From the NCBI GenBank assembly GCA_946481235.1, contig CAMLME010000059.1:1-10626 (forward strand): 10,626 nt of DNA, given 5' to 3'. A program made the position numbers and the translations under genes. This DNA is from an uncultured Methylobacillus sp. Its GTDB lineage: Bacteria > Pseudomonadota > Gammaproteobacteria > Burkholderiales > Methylophilaceae. This document shows, in pieces, positions 1 through 9,241 of the stretch. The notes below the pieces were generated by a model. The model did no database searches and was not told where the DNA came from. It saw only the letters and a list, made by a program, of their open reading frames with translations. Within the stretch, counting starts at the first letter, position 1. Each line of letters starts with the position of its first letter.

Positions 1-1091
1 CGGAACATCTCGCTGGCGATGCCGACGTGCGAGCGCATGCCGACGCCGACCACGGAAACCTTGGCGATCTTGTCGTCGCCGGTGATTTCGCGCGCGCCGA
101 TGTGGCCCTGCACCTTGTCCTTGAGGATGGCCAGCGCCTTGTTCAGTTCGTTTTTATGCACGGTGAAGGTGAAGTCGGTGGTGCCGTCGGCGCCGACGTT
201 CTGGATGATCATGTCGACGTCGATGTTGGCATCGGCGATCGGGCCCAGGATTTGATAGGCGATGCCGGGACGGTCAGGCACGCCGAGTACGGTGACCTTG
301 GCTTCATCGCGGTTGAATGCGATACCGGAGATGATGGGTTGTTCCATGTTGTCTTCTTCCTCGAATGTAATCAGCGTGCCATCGCCTTCTTCTTCAAAGC
401 TGGAAAGCACGCGCAGTTTGACCTTGTATTTGCCGGCGAACTCGACCGAGCGGATTTGCAGCACCTTGGAGCCCTGGCTCGCCAGTTCCAGCATTTCCTC
501 GAAAGTAATGGAGCTGAGACGACGGGCTTCGGGGACGATGCGCGGGTCGGTGGTGTAAACGCCGTCGACGTCGGTGTAAATCTGGCATTCGTCAGCCTTT
601 AAAGCCGCTGCCAGTGCTACGCCTGTAGTATCCGAACCACCGCGGCCCAGCGTGGTGATGTTGCCGTGCTCGTCCACGCCCTGGAAGCCGGCGACCACGA
701 CCACATGACCGGTGTTGAGGTCGTTGCGGATGTTGTCTTCGTCAATGCTGAGGATGCGTGCCTTGTTGAACGCGTCGTCGGTCAGGATGCGCACCTGCGC
801 GCCGGTGTAGCTTTTCGCCTTGATGCCCATGTCCATCAGCGCCATTGCGGTCAGCGCAATGGTGACCTGCTCGCCGGTGGCAACCATCGCGTCCAGTTCG
901 CGCGGGTCCGGCTCCGGCATGATTTCCTTGGCGAGCCCAATTAGGCGGTTGGTTTCGCCCGACATCGCGGAGACCACCACTACCACCTGATGTCCAAGTG
1001 CCTTGTAGCGCGCCACGCGACGCGCGACATTGCGGATGCGTTCCGGATTGGCGACGGAAGTGCCGCCGTATTTCTGTACGATAAGTGCCAT
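1..1091 (-). CDS. lysC: Aspartate kinase, 3' end cut by window edge
   Basis: Phosphorylates aspartate to aspartyl-4-phosphate, the first step toward lysine, threonine, methionine and diaminopimelate; cytosolic. The 363 visible residues begin [13 protein letters not shown], carrying the kinase signature KYGGTSV (7-13). GRGGSDTTG follows at about 149-157 and the [11 protein letters not shown] segment at about 174-184. Two ACT regulatory domains follow: the first starts near residue 265 (GVPDRPGIA, about 270-278) and the second near 343, where it is interrupted by base 1. The family is usually a little over 400 residues, so roughly 40 residues are missing. This is the monofunctional ACT-ACT type, normally feedback-inhibited by lysine and/or threonine. 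Start ATG 1089-1091 gives the standard N-terminus, although its ribosome site is weak. It lies 35 bases after alaS on the same strand and is probably cotranscribed with it. An in-frame ATG at codon 249 has a strong upstream ribosome site and is listed separately. Confidence 0.97.
   Translation of the reverse strand, partial: MALIVQKYGGTSVANPERIRNVARRVARYKALGHQVVVVVSAMSGETNRLIGLAKEIMPEPDPRELDAMVATGEQVTIALTAMALMDMGIKAKSYTGAQVRILTDDAFNKARILSIDEDNIRNDLNTGHVVVVAGFQGVDEHGNITTLGRGGSDTTGVALAAALKADECQIYTDVDGVYTTDPRIVPEARRLSSITFEEMLELASQGSKVLQIRSVEFAGKYKVKLRVLSSFEEEGDGTLITFEEEDNMEQPIISGIAFNRDEAKVTVLGVPDRPGIAYQILGPIADANIDVDMIIQNVGADGTTDFTFTVHKNELNKALAILKDKVQGHIGAREITGDDKIAKVSVVGVGMRSHVGIASEMF
345..362 (-). 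promoter_or_regulatory. Probable internal ribosome site and start codon for the LysC beta subunit
   Basis: Within lysC, an in-frame ATG (345-347, codon 249) is preceded on the coding strand by GAGGAAGA (355-362), a purine-rich Shine-Dalgarno match at suitable spacing. The site falls exactly at the junction between the kinase domain and the ACT regulatory domains. Several bacterial aspartate kinases (Bacillus subtilis, Corynebacterium glutamicum) are known to make a short beta subunit from an in-frame start at nearly the same position. By inference this lysC also yields an ACT-only beta chain for an alpha2beta2 enzyme. The same purines encode a Glu/Asp-rich linker, so the match could be fortuitous. 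Confidence 0.55.
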
Positions 1092-1104
1092 AAATTAAGT
1101 GATC

Positions 1105-1118
1105 AGTCGTTAGTCGTT
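1105..1118. repeat. Two tandem 7-base units in the alaS-lysC gap
   Basis: The 35-base gap between alaS and lysC contains AGTCGTT twice in direct tandem (1105-1111, 1112-1118). I see no hairpin and no convincing promoter here. The repeat may be a chance slippage product and I assign no role. Confidence 0.5.
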
Positions 1119-1126
1119 AATGAAGT

Positions 1127-3751
<2,625 letters not shown>

Positions 3752-3769
3752 CTGTGTCTTTAATGTTGC

Positions 3770-3787
3770 GCAGGCGTTGTCGCCTGC
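3770..3787 (-). promoter_or_regulatory. Perfect hairpin in the recX-alaS leader
   Basis: A 7-bp GC-rich inverted repeat (GCAGGCG / CGCCTGC, 4-base loop) fills the middle of the 42-base recX-alaS gap, ending about 18 bases before the alaS start codon. It lacks the trailing T-run of an intrinsic terminator on either strand. A strong stop is therefore unlikely. It could reduce read-through from recA-recX, stabilise mRNA ends after processing, or influence alaS translation. The hairpin is plainly visible; its function is inference. Confidence 0.5.
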
Positions 3788-3793
3788 AAAGTC

Positions 3794-4243
3794 TTACTCG
3801 TCATCCGGTTCGCCGCGCAGCACGGACTTGATCGTGTCCATGCCGAAGCCCCGGCTTTGCAGGAATCTCGCCTGCTTCGCCCACTCCTCGCGACTTTCCG
3901 GTTGTGCGCCGAATTTCTTGCGCCACAAGGTGCGGGCGGTATCCAGTTCTTCTTTCTGTACTTCCTTGATGGCCTTGTCGACCAGTTCTTCGGCAACCCC
4001 ATGCGCGCGCAGCTCGTGCGCCACTTTCAGACTGCCGTATTTGCCCTTGCGCGCATGCACCATCTGGTCGGCATAACGTGTATCAGACAGCCAGCCGCGT
4101 TGCTTGAAGTCGTCCAGCAGGCTTTCCAGATCTTCATCGCTGACGTAGGGAAGCAGTTTGCGATAGAGTTCCTGACGCGAATATTCCCGCCGGGTGAGGT
4201 ACCCTAACGCACGCTCCCGCAGGCTAGGCGTCGCTTTCCTCAT
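3794..4243 (-). CDS. recX: Recombination regulatory protein RecX
   Basis: RecX proteins bind RecA filaments and modulate, usually inhibit, filament growth and ATPase activity. The product is 149 residues, normal for the family (about 150-165 in proteobacteria), and mostly helical. Family hallmarks visible are [16 protein letters not shown] (11-26), the first three-helix repeat; a [17 protein letters not shown] segment (42-58); and [19 protein letters not shown] (65-83). It starts inside the end of recA, overlapping by 20 bases in another frame, so its translation is probably coupled to recA. The weak ribosome site fits a product made at far lower level than RecA. The ATG at 4241-4243 was chosen because it leaves the usual short lead before the first conserved helix. 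Confidence 0.95.
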   Translation of the reverse strand: MRKATPSLRERALGYLTRREYSRQELYRKLLPYVSDEDLESLLDDFKQRGWLSDTRYADQMVHARKGKYGSLKVAHELRAHGVAEELVDKAIKEVQKEELDTARTLWRKKFGAQPESREEWAKQARFLQSRGFGMDTIKSVLRGEPDDE

Positions 4244-5261
4244 CCATCACCGGTGCAACTTGCAACACAGCTGCAGTGCTGGAGTGCGCGCGAATCTTGG
4301 CTTCGATTTCCTTGGCGACTTCCGGGTGTTCCTTCAGGTATTCGCGGGAATTATCCTTGCCTTGACCGATTTTTTCGCCCTTGTAGCTGTACCAGGCGCC
4401 GGATTTTTCGATCAGCTTGAGGTTGACGCCCATCTCGATGATTTCACCTTCGAGCGAAATGCCTTCGCCGTAGAGAATATCGAATTCTGCTTGCTTGAAC
4501 GGAGGGGCGACCTTGTTCTTGACCACCTTGACGCGGGTTTCGGAGCCGATGACTTCGTCGCCTTTCTTGATCGCGCCGGTGCGGCGGATGTCGAGGCGCA
4601 CGGAGGCATAGAACTTGAGCGCATTGCCGCCGGTGGTGGTTTCAGGGTTGCCGAACATCACGCCGATTTTCATGCGGATCTGGTTGATGAAGATCACCAG
4701 CGTATTGGCGCGCTTGATGTTGGCGGTGAGCTTGCGCAAGGCCTGCGACATCAGGCGGGCCTGCAGACCCATGTGCGAGTCGCCCATTTCGCCTTCGATT
4801 TCGGCCTTGGGGGTCAGCGCGGCAACGGAGTCGACCACAACCACGTCCACAGAACCGGAGCGTACCAGCATGTCGCAAATTTCAAGAGCCTGTTCGCCGG
4901 TATCGGGTTGGGAGATTAGCAAGTCGCCGACGTTTACACCCAGTTTTTGCGCATATTGCGGATCGAGTGCATGTTCGGCGTCGATAAAAGCCGCAACGCC
5001 GCCGAGCTTCTGCATTTCGGCAATGACCTGCAGGGTCAGCGTGGTCTTGCCGGACGATTCCGGACCGTAAATTTCAACAATGCGGCCGCGCGGCAAGCCG
5101 CCGACGCCGAGAGCGAGATCGAGGCCGAGCGAACCGGTCGAAACGACTTCGAGATCCGGTGCGACGTTGCCGTCGCCCATGCGCATGATGGAGCCTTTGC
5201 CGAACTGTTTTTCGATTTGCGACAGGGCTGCGGCCAGCGCTTTGCTCTTGTTTTCGTCCAT
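4224..5261 (-). CDS. recA: Recombinase RecA
   Basis: DNA-dependent ATPase that forms filaments on single-stranded DNA, drives homologous pairing and strand exchange, and activates LexA self-cleavage. 345 residues. Walker [10 protein letters not shown] is at 66-74, the catalytic Glu is in DAEHALD (Glu96), and Walker B VVVVDS is at 140-145. Loop L1 follows Walker B, and loop L2 ([10 protein letters not shown] onward, about 191-212) includes the NPETTTGG signature. The C-terminal domain ends in a short acidic tail (MDEESDA). The reading frame extends nine codons further upstream to an ATG at 5286-5288. I place the start at 5259-5261 because MDENKSKAL is the normal RecA N-terminus and AGAGGA sits 6-8 bases before it. 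The gene is intact and forms a unit with the overlapping recX. Confidence 0.99.
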   Translation of the reverse strand: MDENKSKALAAALSQIEKQFGKGSIMRMGDGNVAPDLEVVSTGSLGLDLALGVGGLPRGRIVEIYGPESSGKTTLTLQVIAEMQKLGGVAAFIDAEHALDPQYAQKLGVNVGDLLISQPDTGEQALEICDMLVRSGSVDVVVVDSVAALTPKAEIEGEMGDSHMGLQARLMSQALRKLTANIKRANTLVIFINQIRMKIGVMFGNPETTTGGNALKFYASVRLDIRRTGAIKKGDEVIGSETRVKVVKNKVAPPFKQAEFDILYGEGISLEGEIIEMGVNLKLIEKSGAWYSYKGEKIGQGKDNSREYLKEHPEVAKEIEAKIRAHSSTAAVLQVAPVMDEESDA

Positions 5262-5286
5262 CTCGAATCCTCTGCTCTGAAAAATC

Positions 5287-5300
5287 ATGAATTATTTCAT
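5287..5300. promoter_or_regulatory. Palindrome ATGAA-N4-TTCAT upstream of recA (possible operator)
   Basis: A perfect 5-bp inverted repeat with a 4-base AT spacer lies 26-39 bases before the recA start and overlaps the candidate -10 element. This is where a repressor would be expected to bind at recA. It does not match the CTGT-N8-ACAG LexA box of beta/gammaproteobacteria. It may be an unrelated AT-rich chance palindrome. Confidence 0.3.
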
Positions 5301-5319
5301 AAATCAGGAGGTAAGGTAA
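5291..5319 (-). promoter_or_regulatory. Candidate recA promoter
   Basis: On the minus strand TTACCT (5314-5319) and AATAAT (5291-5296) are separated by 17 bases, an acceptable but weak sigma70 pair that would start transcription about 20 bases before the recA start codon. The candidate -10 lies inside the small palindrome at 5287-5300. The 92-base gap upstream of recA is the only plausible place for a recA promoter unless it is transcribed from the J-domain gene. Confidence 0.35.
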
Positions 5320-5353
5320 GGATGGTTCTGCCCCATTACTCGGGATTTGACGC

Positions 5354-6133
5354 CTAGGCGCGCTGTCTGGCGATTGCCAGCTGTATCCGCCGTTCGGCGA
5401 TGGACTGCGCTAGTTGCCGCGTCAGGTCGCCGAGCGGGTCGCCGCCCATGGCTTCAGCAGTTTCGATGGTTTTCTTGAGTTTGTAAGTGCTGGCTTTTTG
5501 TTGCGCCTTGAGTTCCTGTTGAGCTTCTCCGAGGCGGCGACGCAACTGGGCGATGCGGCGTATCGTTTTTACGATGCGGGAGGCTACGTCCTCGCCTTCG
5601 ATGGCTTCCGGATCGTGGCCGAATTCCCTGATCAATGTTTCGATGGCCCGCATGTCACCGCGTTCGTAGGCGCGATTGACCCGCGACATCAGCTCGGTGC
5701 GGCGCAGACGTTCGGATTCGGTTGTGGCGCGATCGGGATGCATCAGCCGAGTCGCTCTGCGATAGAGTTGCTTGAGTTCAGGTGTGGTGTCGGGAGGCGG
5801 TTCGGGTCGTGCGCCGACCAGTCCGGCTTCCTCGGCGGATTTTTCGGCACGGGCCTGTGCGGTTTGGGCCTGGGTCTGGGCAACAGGGTCGCCGGGTGAG
5901 TGCAGCATGCGCTCATAGGCGATCTGTGCGTCGAGTTCATCCAGCTCGGCATACAGGCGGCCGACGGCTTCGTAATAACGGTGGCGGAAACGCTCGGTTT
6001 CAGTCTTGGCGACTTCGAGCGCCAGTTCGGCCTGGGCGACTTGCTCCTCGAGTTCGGATTGCTCGGTTTCCAGGCGCTGGAGCTCCTGTTCCTCGGGCAG
6101 TGCCAGCAGGTAGTCGTCGGATTCAGTAGCCAT
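5354..6133 (-). CDS. Coiled-coil protein with a degenerate/partial J domain
   Basis: 259 residues, no signal peptide or membrane segment, so probably cytosolic. Residues about 14-75 are Glu/Gln/Leu-rich with heptad character, predicted coiled coil. A Pro/Ala/Gln-rich linker follows (80-115). A J-domain core comes next: helix II LKQLYRRATRLM, then the HPD motif at 132-134, then a helix III-like segment (139-157) and a helix IV-like segment (161-171). A typical J-domain helix I (the YxxLGV region) is not evident. The C-terminus (185-259) is basic and helical, again coiled-coil-like. HPD is the motif by which J proteins stimulate Hsp70 ATPase, so a DnaK cochaperone role is inferred; the client is unknown. 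Start ATG 6131-6133 overlaps the end of the Sel1-repeat gene by 11 bases, implying translational coupling and a joint role. The frame stays open upstream, but those codons lie opposite good Sel1 codons in another frame. Confidence 0.8.
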   Translation of the reverse strand: MATESDDYLLALPEEQELQRLETEQSELEEQVAQAELALEVAKTETERFRHRYYEAVGRLYAELDELDAQIAYERMLHSPGDPVAQTQAQTAQARAEKSAEEAGLVGARPEPPPDTTPELKQLYRRATRLMHPDRATTESERLRRTELMSRVNRAYERGDMRAIETLIREFGHDPEAIEGEDVASRIVKTIRRIAQLRRRLGEAQQELKAQQKASTYKLKKTIETAEAMGGDPLGDLTRQLAQSIAERRIQLAIARQRA

Positions 6134-7220
6134 CGAATTCGTGCATCTGGCCGAGCTGCCATTGCGCCTCGGCATGTCCTTGTTTTGCCGCTTTGCGGTA
6201 CCAGAACGTTGCCGCATCGCCATCCTTCGGCACACCGTTACCCTCTTCGTACATCGTGCCCAGTTTGAACAGGCCTTCCTTGTCGTCCTGCGCGGCGGCT
6301 TGCCCGTACCAGTGCAGGGCTTCTTCATGGCGCCCGTTCATGCGGTAGAAGTCGCCCAGCCAGCATTGCAGGAAAGGCCCGCCCTGCGCGGCGGCTTGTC
6401 CCATCCATTCCAGCGCTTCCTCGTTGCGGCTGGCATCGCCGTCGCAATCGTAGATGCACAGACCCAGCGCCCACATGCCGCGCCGGTCGCCCAGCTCGGC
6501 TGCCTTGCGATACCAAGCTTCGGCCTGTCTGAAATCCTGTGCAACGCCGTGGCCGTTTTTGTACATGTCGCCCAGGTCGCACCAGCGCTCTACATCATCG
6601 TCGGTCTGTCGGGCCAGGCTCCATTCGAATGCCAGCTGCGCCAGATGCTGTGACTGGGCGAGGTCTTCTTCGGCCCGGCGCCCGGCGCGTATCAGTACCG
6701 AAAGCGGATAATAGGCCTGTTCGTATTGCTCGTCTGCCAACTGGCGGAACGTAGCCAAAGCCGAGGCAATCGCCGGGTTGCCCAGTTGCCAGTTGCCAAA
6801 CGCCGTTTCGCGGTCAAACACCGCGCGTGCCACGCGGTAGCGCTCGTCCTGTCTGGTCCGGTTGGTGCTGTTGACCAGATTGGATGGTTTCCTTCGTTGT
6901 TCTTTATTCCGATCGCGTTGAGCGAATTCAGCTTCGCACTCCTTGGTGAAGCGGATCGCATGGGGCTTCACGCCATCGCCGAATTTCTCGATCACTTCCT
7001 GGAAAAACATTTTGACGAAGTCGTTGTAGGCCAGATTCCGGAGCAGTAACGGACGGGCGATTTCGAGGAATTGCGGGCGTGCTTTCAGGTAAATTTCTTC
7101 GTCGAGCGTTTCCCGGTTGGCGTTCAGCGCAGCCAAGCCGCGTTCGATCAGGCTGTCGTCGTCCGACGGCAGCGCCAAATCGTGGCGGGTAGAGGTTCTG
7201 GCGGGAAGCTGCTCGTACAT
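6123..7220 (-). CDS. Sel1-repeat (TPR-like) protein
   Basis: 365 residues, no evident signal peptide. The N-terminal half (1-165) is helical, charged and not recognised, with a basic low-complexity patch near 98-125. The C-terminal half carries Sel1-like alpha-alpha repeats of about 36 residues: about 209-244 (GDMYKNGHGVAQD...AWYRKAAELG), 245-281 (a diverged copy), 283-312 (shortened, lacking the Gly-rich turn), 313-348 (GTMYEEGNGVPKD...FWYRKAAKQG), and a partial repeat to the end (AEAQWQLGQMHEFDGY). Such repeats are protein-interaction scaffolds. The protein ends inside a repeat, just where the J-domain gene begins. The ATG at 7218-7220 has a poor ribosome site, but an in-frame stop lies one codon upstream of it, so no earlier start is possible. 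Coupling with the J-domain gene suggests a chaperone/adaptor pair; the partner is unknown. Confidence 0.85.
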   Translation of the reverse strand: MYEQLPARTSTRHDLALPSDDDSLIERGLAALNANRETLDEEIYLKARPQFLEIARPLLLRNLAYNDFVKMFFQEVIEKFGDGVKPHAIRFTKECEAEFAQRDRNKEQRRKPSNLVNSTNRTRQDERYRVARAVFDRETAFGNWQLGNPAIASALATFRQLADEQYEQAYYPLSVLIRAGRRAEEDLAQSQHLAQLAFEWSLARQTDDDVERWCDLGDMYKNGHGVAQDFRQAEAWYRKAAELGDRRGMWALGLCIYDCDGDASRNEEALEWMGQAAAQGGPFLQCWLGDFYRMNGRHEEALHWYGQAAAQDDKEGLFKLGTMYEEGNGVPKDGDAATFWYRKAAKQGHAEAQWQLGQMHEFDGY

Positions 7221-7289
7221 CGGTCAGGGCTGCGAGCGGAAGGCTGGAGAAGAGTAGAGAGCTGGATTCAGGCAATGCATGACATCGAT

Positions 7290-7318
7290 TTTACAGGTGA
7301 GCCGGGGAGAGCGGTCAA
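7290..7318 (-). promoter_or_regulatory. Candidate sigma70 promoter for the Sel1/J-domain pair
   Basis: On the minus strand TTGACC (7313-7318, 5/6 match to -35) is followed after exactly 17 bases by TGTAAA (7290-7295, 4/6 match to -10). The -35 element overlaps the pncC stop codon. Transcription would begin near 7283, giving a leader of about 60 bases before the Sel1 ATG. This is the best-looking promoter in the window and would separate the Sel1/J-domain pair from the mog-thiL-pgpA-pncC group. The rest of the 94-base gap holds no hairpin or T-run terminator that I can see. Confidence 0.45.
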
Positions 7319-7812
7319 GTCGAACCATTTGCCAGCCGGAGCAGCCCTTTGAATAGGGTTTCCACCGACTGGCGGCGTATCGCATCGCGATCGCCTTGAA
7401 AGTGATGCGTTTCGCTATGCAGCGAGCCGTCCGGTCCGGCCCAAGCGAAACAGACCATGCCGACGGGCTTGTCCGGCGTGCCGCCGTCCGGCCCGGCGAT
7501 GCCGGTGATGGCGCCGGTGAGTTGCGTATGGCTGTGGTCGAGCGCGCCCTTCGCCATTTCGCGAGCGGTTTCTTCGCTGACAGCGCCGCAGCGCCCCAGG
7601 GTTTCCGGGCTGACGTCGAGCAGTTCGATCTTGGCGCTGTTGCTGTAAGTGACGAAGCCGCGCTCGAAGCAGGTTGAGCTGCCTGGAATGGCGGTGATGT
7701 ATTGTGACGCCATGCCGCCGGTGCACGATTCGGCAAGCGCGATGGTCCACCCGCGCTGGGTGAGCGTGGAGCCGAGCTGCGCCGCGAGGGTTACAAGTGG
7801 ATCGTCAGCCAT
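7315..7812 (-). CDS. pncC: Nicotinamide-nucleotide amidase (stand-alone CinA C-terminal domain)
   Basis: Hydrolyses the amide of nicotinamide mononucleotide to nicotinate mononucleotide, recycling the NMN released by NAD-dependent DNA ligase; cytosolic. 165 residues, the length of the single-domain form (full CinA is about 400). Motifs: AESCTGG (27-33) with the catalytic Ser29; ERGFVTYSNSAK (50-61), containing the Tyr and Lys of the active site; GAVSEETAREMA (76-87); and TGIAGPDGGTPDKPVG (103-118). Start ATG 7810-7812 (MADDPL) overlaps the end of pgpA by 22 bases, so coupled translation is likely. The frame is open further upstream, but that region encodes PgpA in another frame. The arrangement pgpA-pncC is common in beta- and gammaproteobacteria. 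The C-terminus ends at the -35 element for the next gene. Confidence 0.96.
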   Translation of the reverse strand: MADDPLVTLAAQLGSTLTQRGWTIALAESCTGGMASQYITAIPGSSTCFERGFVTYSNSAKIELLDVSPETLGRCGAVSEETAREMAKGALDHSHTQLTGAITGIAGPDGGTPDKPVGMVCFAWAGPDGSLHSETHHFQGDRDAIRRQSVETLFKGLLRLANGST

Positions 7813-8279
7813 TGCAGTGCATAAAGCGTAAGGATGGCGTAAATCGCCGCCAGCAGATCGTCGAACATCACGCCGAAACCGCCTTTCAGGCGGGTGTCGC
7901 ACAGGCGGATGGGGAAGGGCTTCCAGATATCGAACAACCGGAACAGCACAAAGGCCGCGGCCCACCACGGCCAGGTGCGTGGCGTGAACTCCAGCACCAG
8001 CAGCATCGCGACGATTTCATCCCAGACGATACCGCCGTGGTCTTCCATACCCAGCGCCTGACTGGTTTTATTGCAGATAGGGATGCCAGCCACAAAAAGC
8101 AGGGCAATCAAGGGGAGGTGGAGTACGACCGGCAGTGCCATCATCCCGTAGAAAAGAGGGAAGGCGACGAGGGTGCCGAACGTTCCGGGGGCAACGCGCG
8201 CAAGGCCACTGCCGAAACCAAGTGCAAGCAGGTGGGCCGGATGCTGCAGCAGGAAGCGGCGGTCAGGCAAAGTGGTCAT
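7791..8279 (-). CDS. pgpA: Phosphatidylglycerophosphatase A
   Basis: Inner-membrane phosphatase converting phosphatidylglycerophosphate to phosphatidylglycerol. 162 residues. Conserved blocks: [17 protein letters not shown] (21-37); the metal-binding acidic motif GIVWDE (83-88); [11 protein letters not shown] (113-123); and the [12 protein letters not shown] block (133-144). Hydrophobic segments at about 34-66, 89-116 and 142-160 fit a small multi-pass membrane protein. The start at 8277-8279 (MTTLPDRRF) has GGGGAG five bases upstream and overlaps the end of thiL by 17 bases; a longer frame exists, but this start gives the family length. It is followed by pncC, overlapping by 22 bases. thiL-pgpA is a very widespread gene pair in proteobacteria. 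Confidence 0.97.
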   Translation of the reverse strand: MTTLPDRRFLLQHPAHLLALGFGSGLARVAPGTFGTLVAFPLFYGMMALPVVLHLPLIALLFVAGIPICNKTSQALGMEDHGGIVWDEIVAMLLVLEFTPRTWPWWAAAFVLFRLFDIWKPFPIRLCDTRLKGGFGVMFDDLLAAIYAILTLYALQWLTIHL

Positions 8280-9219
8280 AACCGCTCCCCGGCTTGGACA
8301 TGGGTTGCCCGGCTGCATCGAGTAATTGCAACCCCGAATCGGCAGTGATTTTACCAATGCGGCTCAGCTTCAACCCCAGCCTGTCTTCCAATGCCTTGAT
8401 GGCATCATGCCTCGCACGCGGAGCAGTGAAGCACAGTTCGTAATCGTCGCCGCCGGAAAGCAGGCAACGCTGCGCCCATTCGTTGCCAAGTAGCGGCTCA
8501 AGCGCCGGATGTGACGGCAGTGCATCAAAGCAGAGCTCGGCGCCGACACTGGAGCGTTCGAGAATGTGACCGAGGTCGCCGAGCAGGCCGTCGGAAATAT
8601 CCAGCGCGCTGGTGGCGATGCCGCGCAGTGCGAGGCCGAGTTGTACGCGAGGCTGAGGAGTGTCGAGCAGGCTGCGACAAGCGGTAACGTCACCTTCGGC
8701 AAACTCCACCTTGCCTTGCAATGCATTCAGCGCCAGCGCCGCGCCGCCTAGCGTGCCGGAGACCCAGATATCGTCGTCCGGCTGTGCGCCGCTACGTCGC
8801 AAGGCCTGGCCGCGCGGAATCTCGCCAAAGATCGTGACCGCAAGATTAAGCGGTCCGCGCGTGGTGTCGCCGCCCACGAGATCGATGTCGAACTCCTTGG
8901 CGCAGGCGAAAAAGCCGCCGGCGAAGGCGGACAGCCAAGGCTCATCGGCGCGCGGGAGTGCAATGGCCAGCGTGGCCCAGCGCGGCTGTGCGCCCATCGC
9001 GGCCATGTCCGAAACATTCACGGCCAGGGCTTTCCAGCCGAGCTTGCGCGGGTCGGCATCGGGAAAGAAATGCGTGCCTGAAACCAGCATGTCGGTGGAT
9101 ACTGCCAGTTCCATATTCGGGCTTACGGCCATCAGCGCGGCATCGTCGCCGACACCCAGCACCGCTTGCGGCGTGGGTTTGGTGAAGAAATGCTCGATCA
9201 GGTTGAATTCTGAGGTCAT
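8263..9219 (-). CDS. thiL: Thiamine-monophosphate kinase
   Basis: ATP-dependent phosphorylation of thiamine monophosphate to thiamine diphosphate, the active cofactor; cytosolic, PurM/ThiL-type fold. 318 residues, normal length. Seen motifs: FNLIEHFF near the start; GVGDDAAL (22-29), the Mg/ATP Asp pair; [11 protein letters not shown] (41-51); [11 protein letters not shown] (68-78); [10 protein letters not shown] (114-123); the [12 protein letters not shown] segment (208-219); and LSGGDDYEL (254-262). All acidic ligands appear present. Start ATG 9217-9219 gives the usual MTSEFxLI N-terminus; its ribosome site is weak. It lies 22 bases after mog and overlaps pgpA by 17 bases. Cotranscription from the promoter before mog is likely, though no promoter signal of its own is obvious. 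Confidence 0.98.
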   Translation of the reverse strand: MTSEFNLIEHFFTKPTPQAVLGVGDDAALMAVSPNMELAVSTDMLVSGTHFFPDADPRKLGWKALAVNVSDMAAMGAQPRWATLAIALPRADEPWLSAFAGGFFACAKEFDIDLVGGDTTRGPLNLAVTIFGEIPRGQALRRSGAQPDDDIWVSGTLGGAALALNALQGKVEFAEGDVTACRSLLDTPQPRVQLGLALRGIATSALDISDGLLGDLGHILERSSVGAELCFDALPSHPALEPLLGNEWAQRCLLSGGDDYELCFTAPRARHDAIKALEDRLGLKLSRIGKITADSGLQLLDAAGQPMSKPGSGYDHFA

Positions 9220-9241
9220 GCTTGCGCTACAGGGGGGAGAT

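Noticed and set aside
27..944. Open frames on the plus strand opposite lysC
   Set aside because: They are explained by codon bias of lysC on the other strand; no recognisable protein and no ribosome site.
5262..5288. An upstream ATG extending RecA by nine residues
   Set aside because: The extension (MIFQSRGFE) is not part of the RecA family N-terminus, and the ribosome site AGAGGA is positioned for the downstream ATG at 5261.
5309..5321. Repeated GGTAA units upstream of recA
   Set aside because: Two adjoining copies are too few to call an iteron or regulatory repeat; one is already part of the -35 candidate.
5351..5360. Perfect 10-base palindrome CGCCTAGGCG over the stop codon of the J-domain gene
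   Set aside because: It has no loop and no following T-run, so it cannot form a useful terminator hairpin; probably chance in GC-rich sequence.
5367..5380. Inverted repeat CTGGC-N4-GCCAG near the end of the J-domain gene, considered as a LexA site
   Set aside because: The spacing is CTG-N8-CAG rather than CTG-N10-CAG, it lies within coding sequence, and it lacks the flanking T/A of a LexA box.
6134..6328. Upstream extension of the J-domain gene frame
   Set aside because: The translated extension is Arg/Lys/Cys/Thr-rich without structure and overlaps well-formed Sel1 repeats in another frame; the ATG at 6131-6133 is the sensible start.
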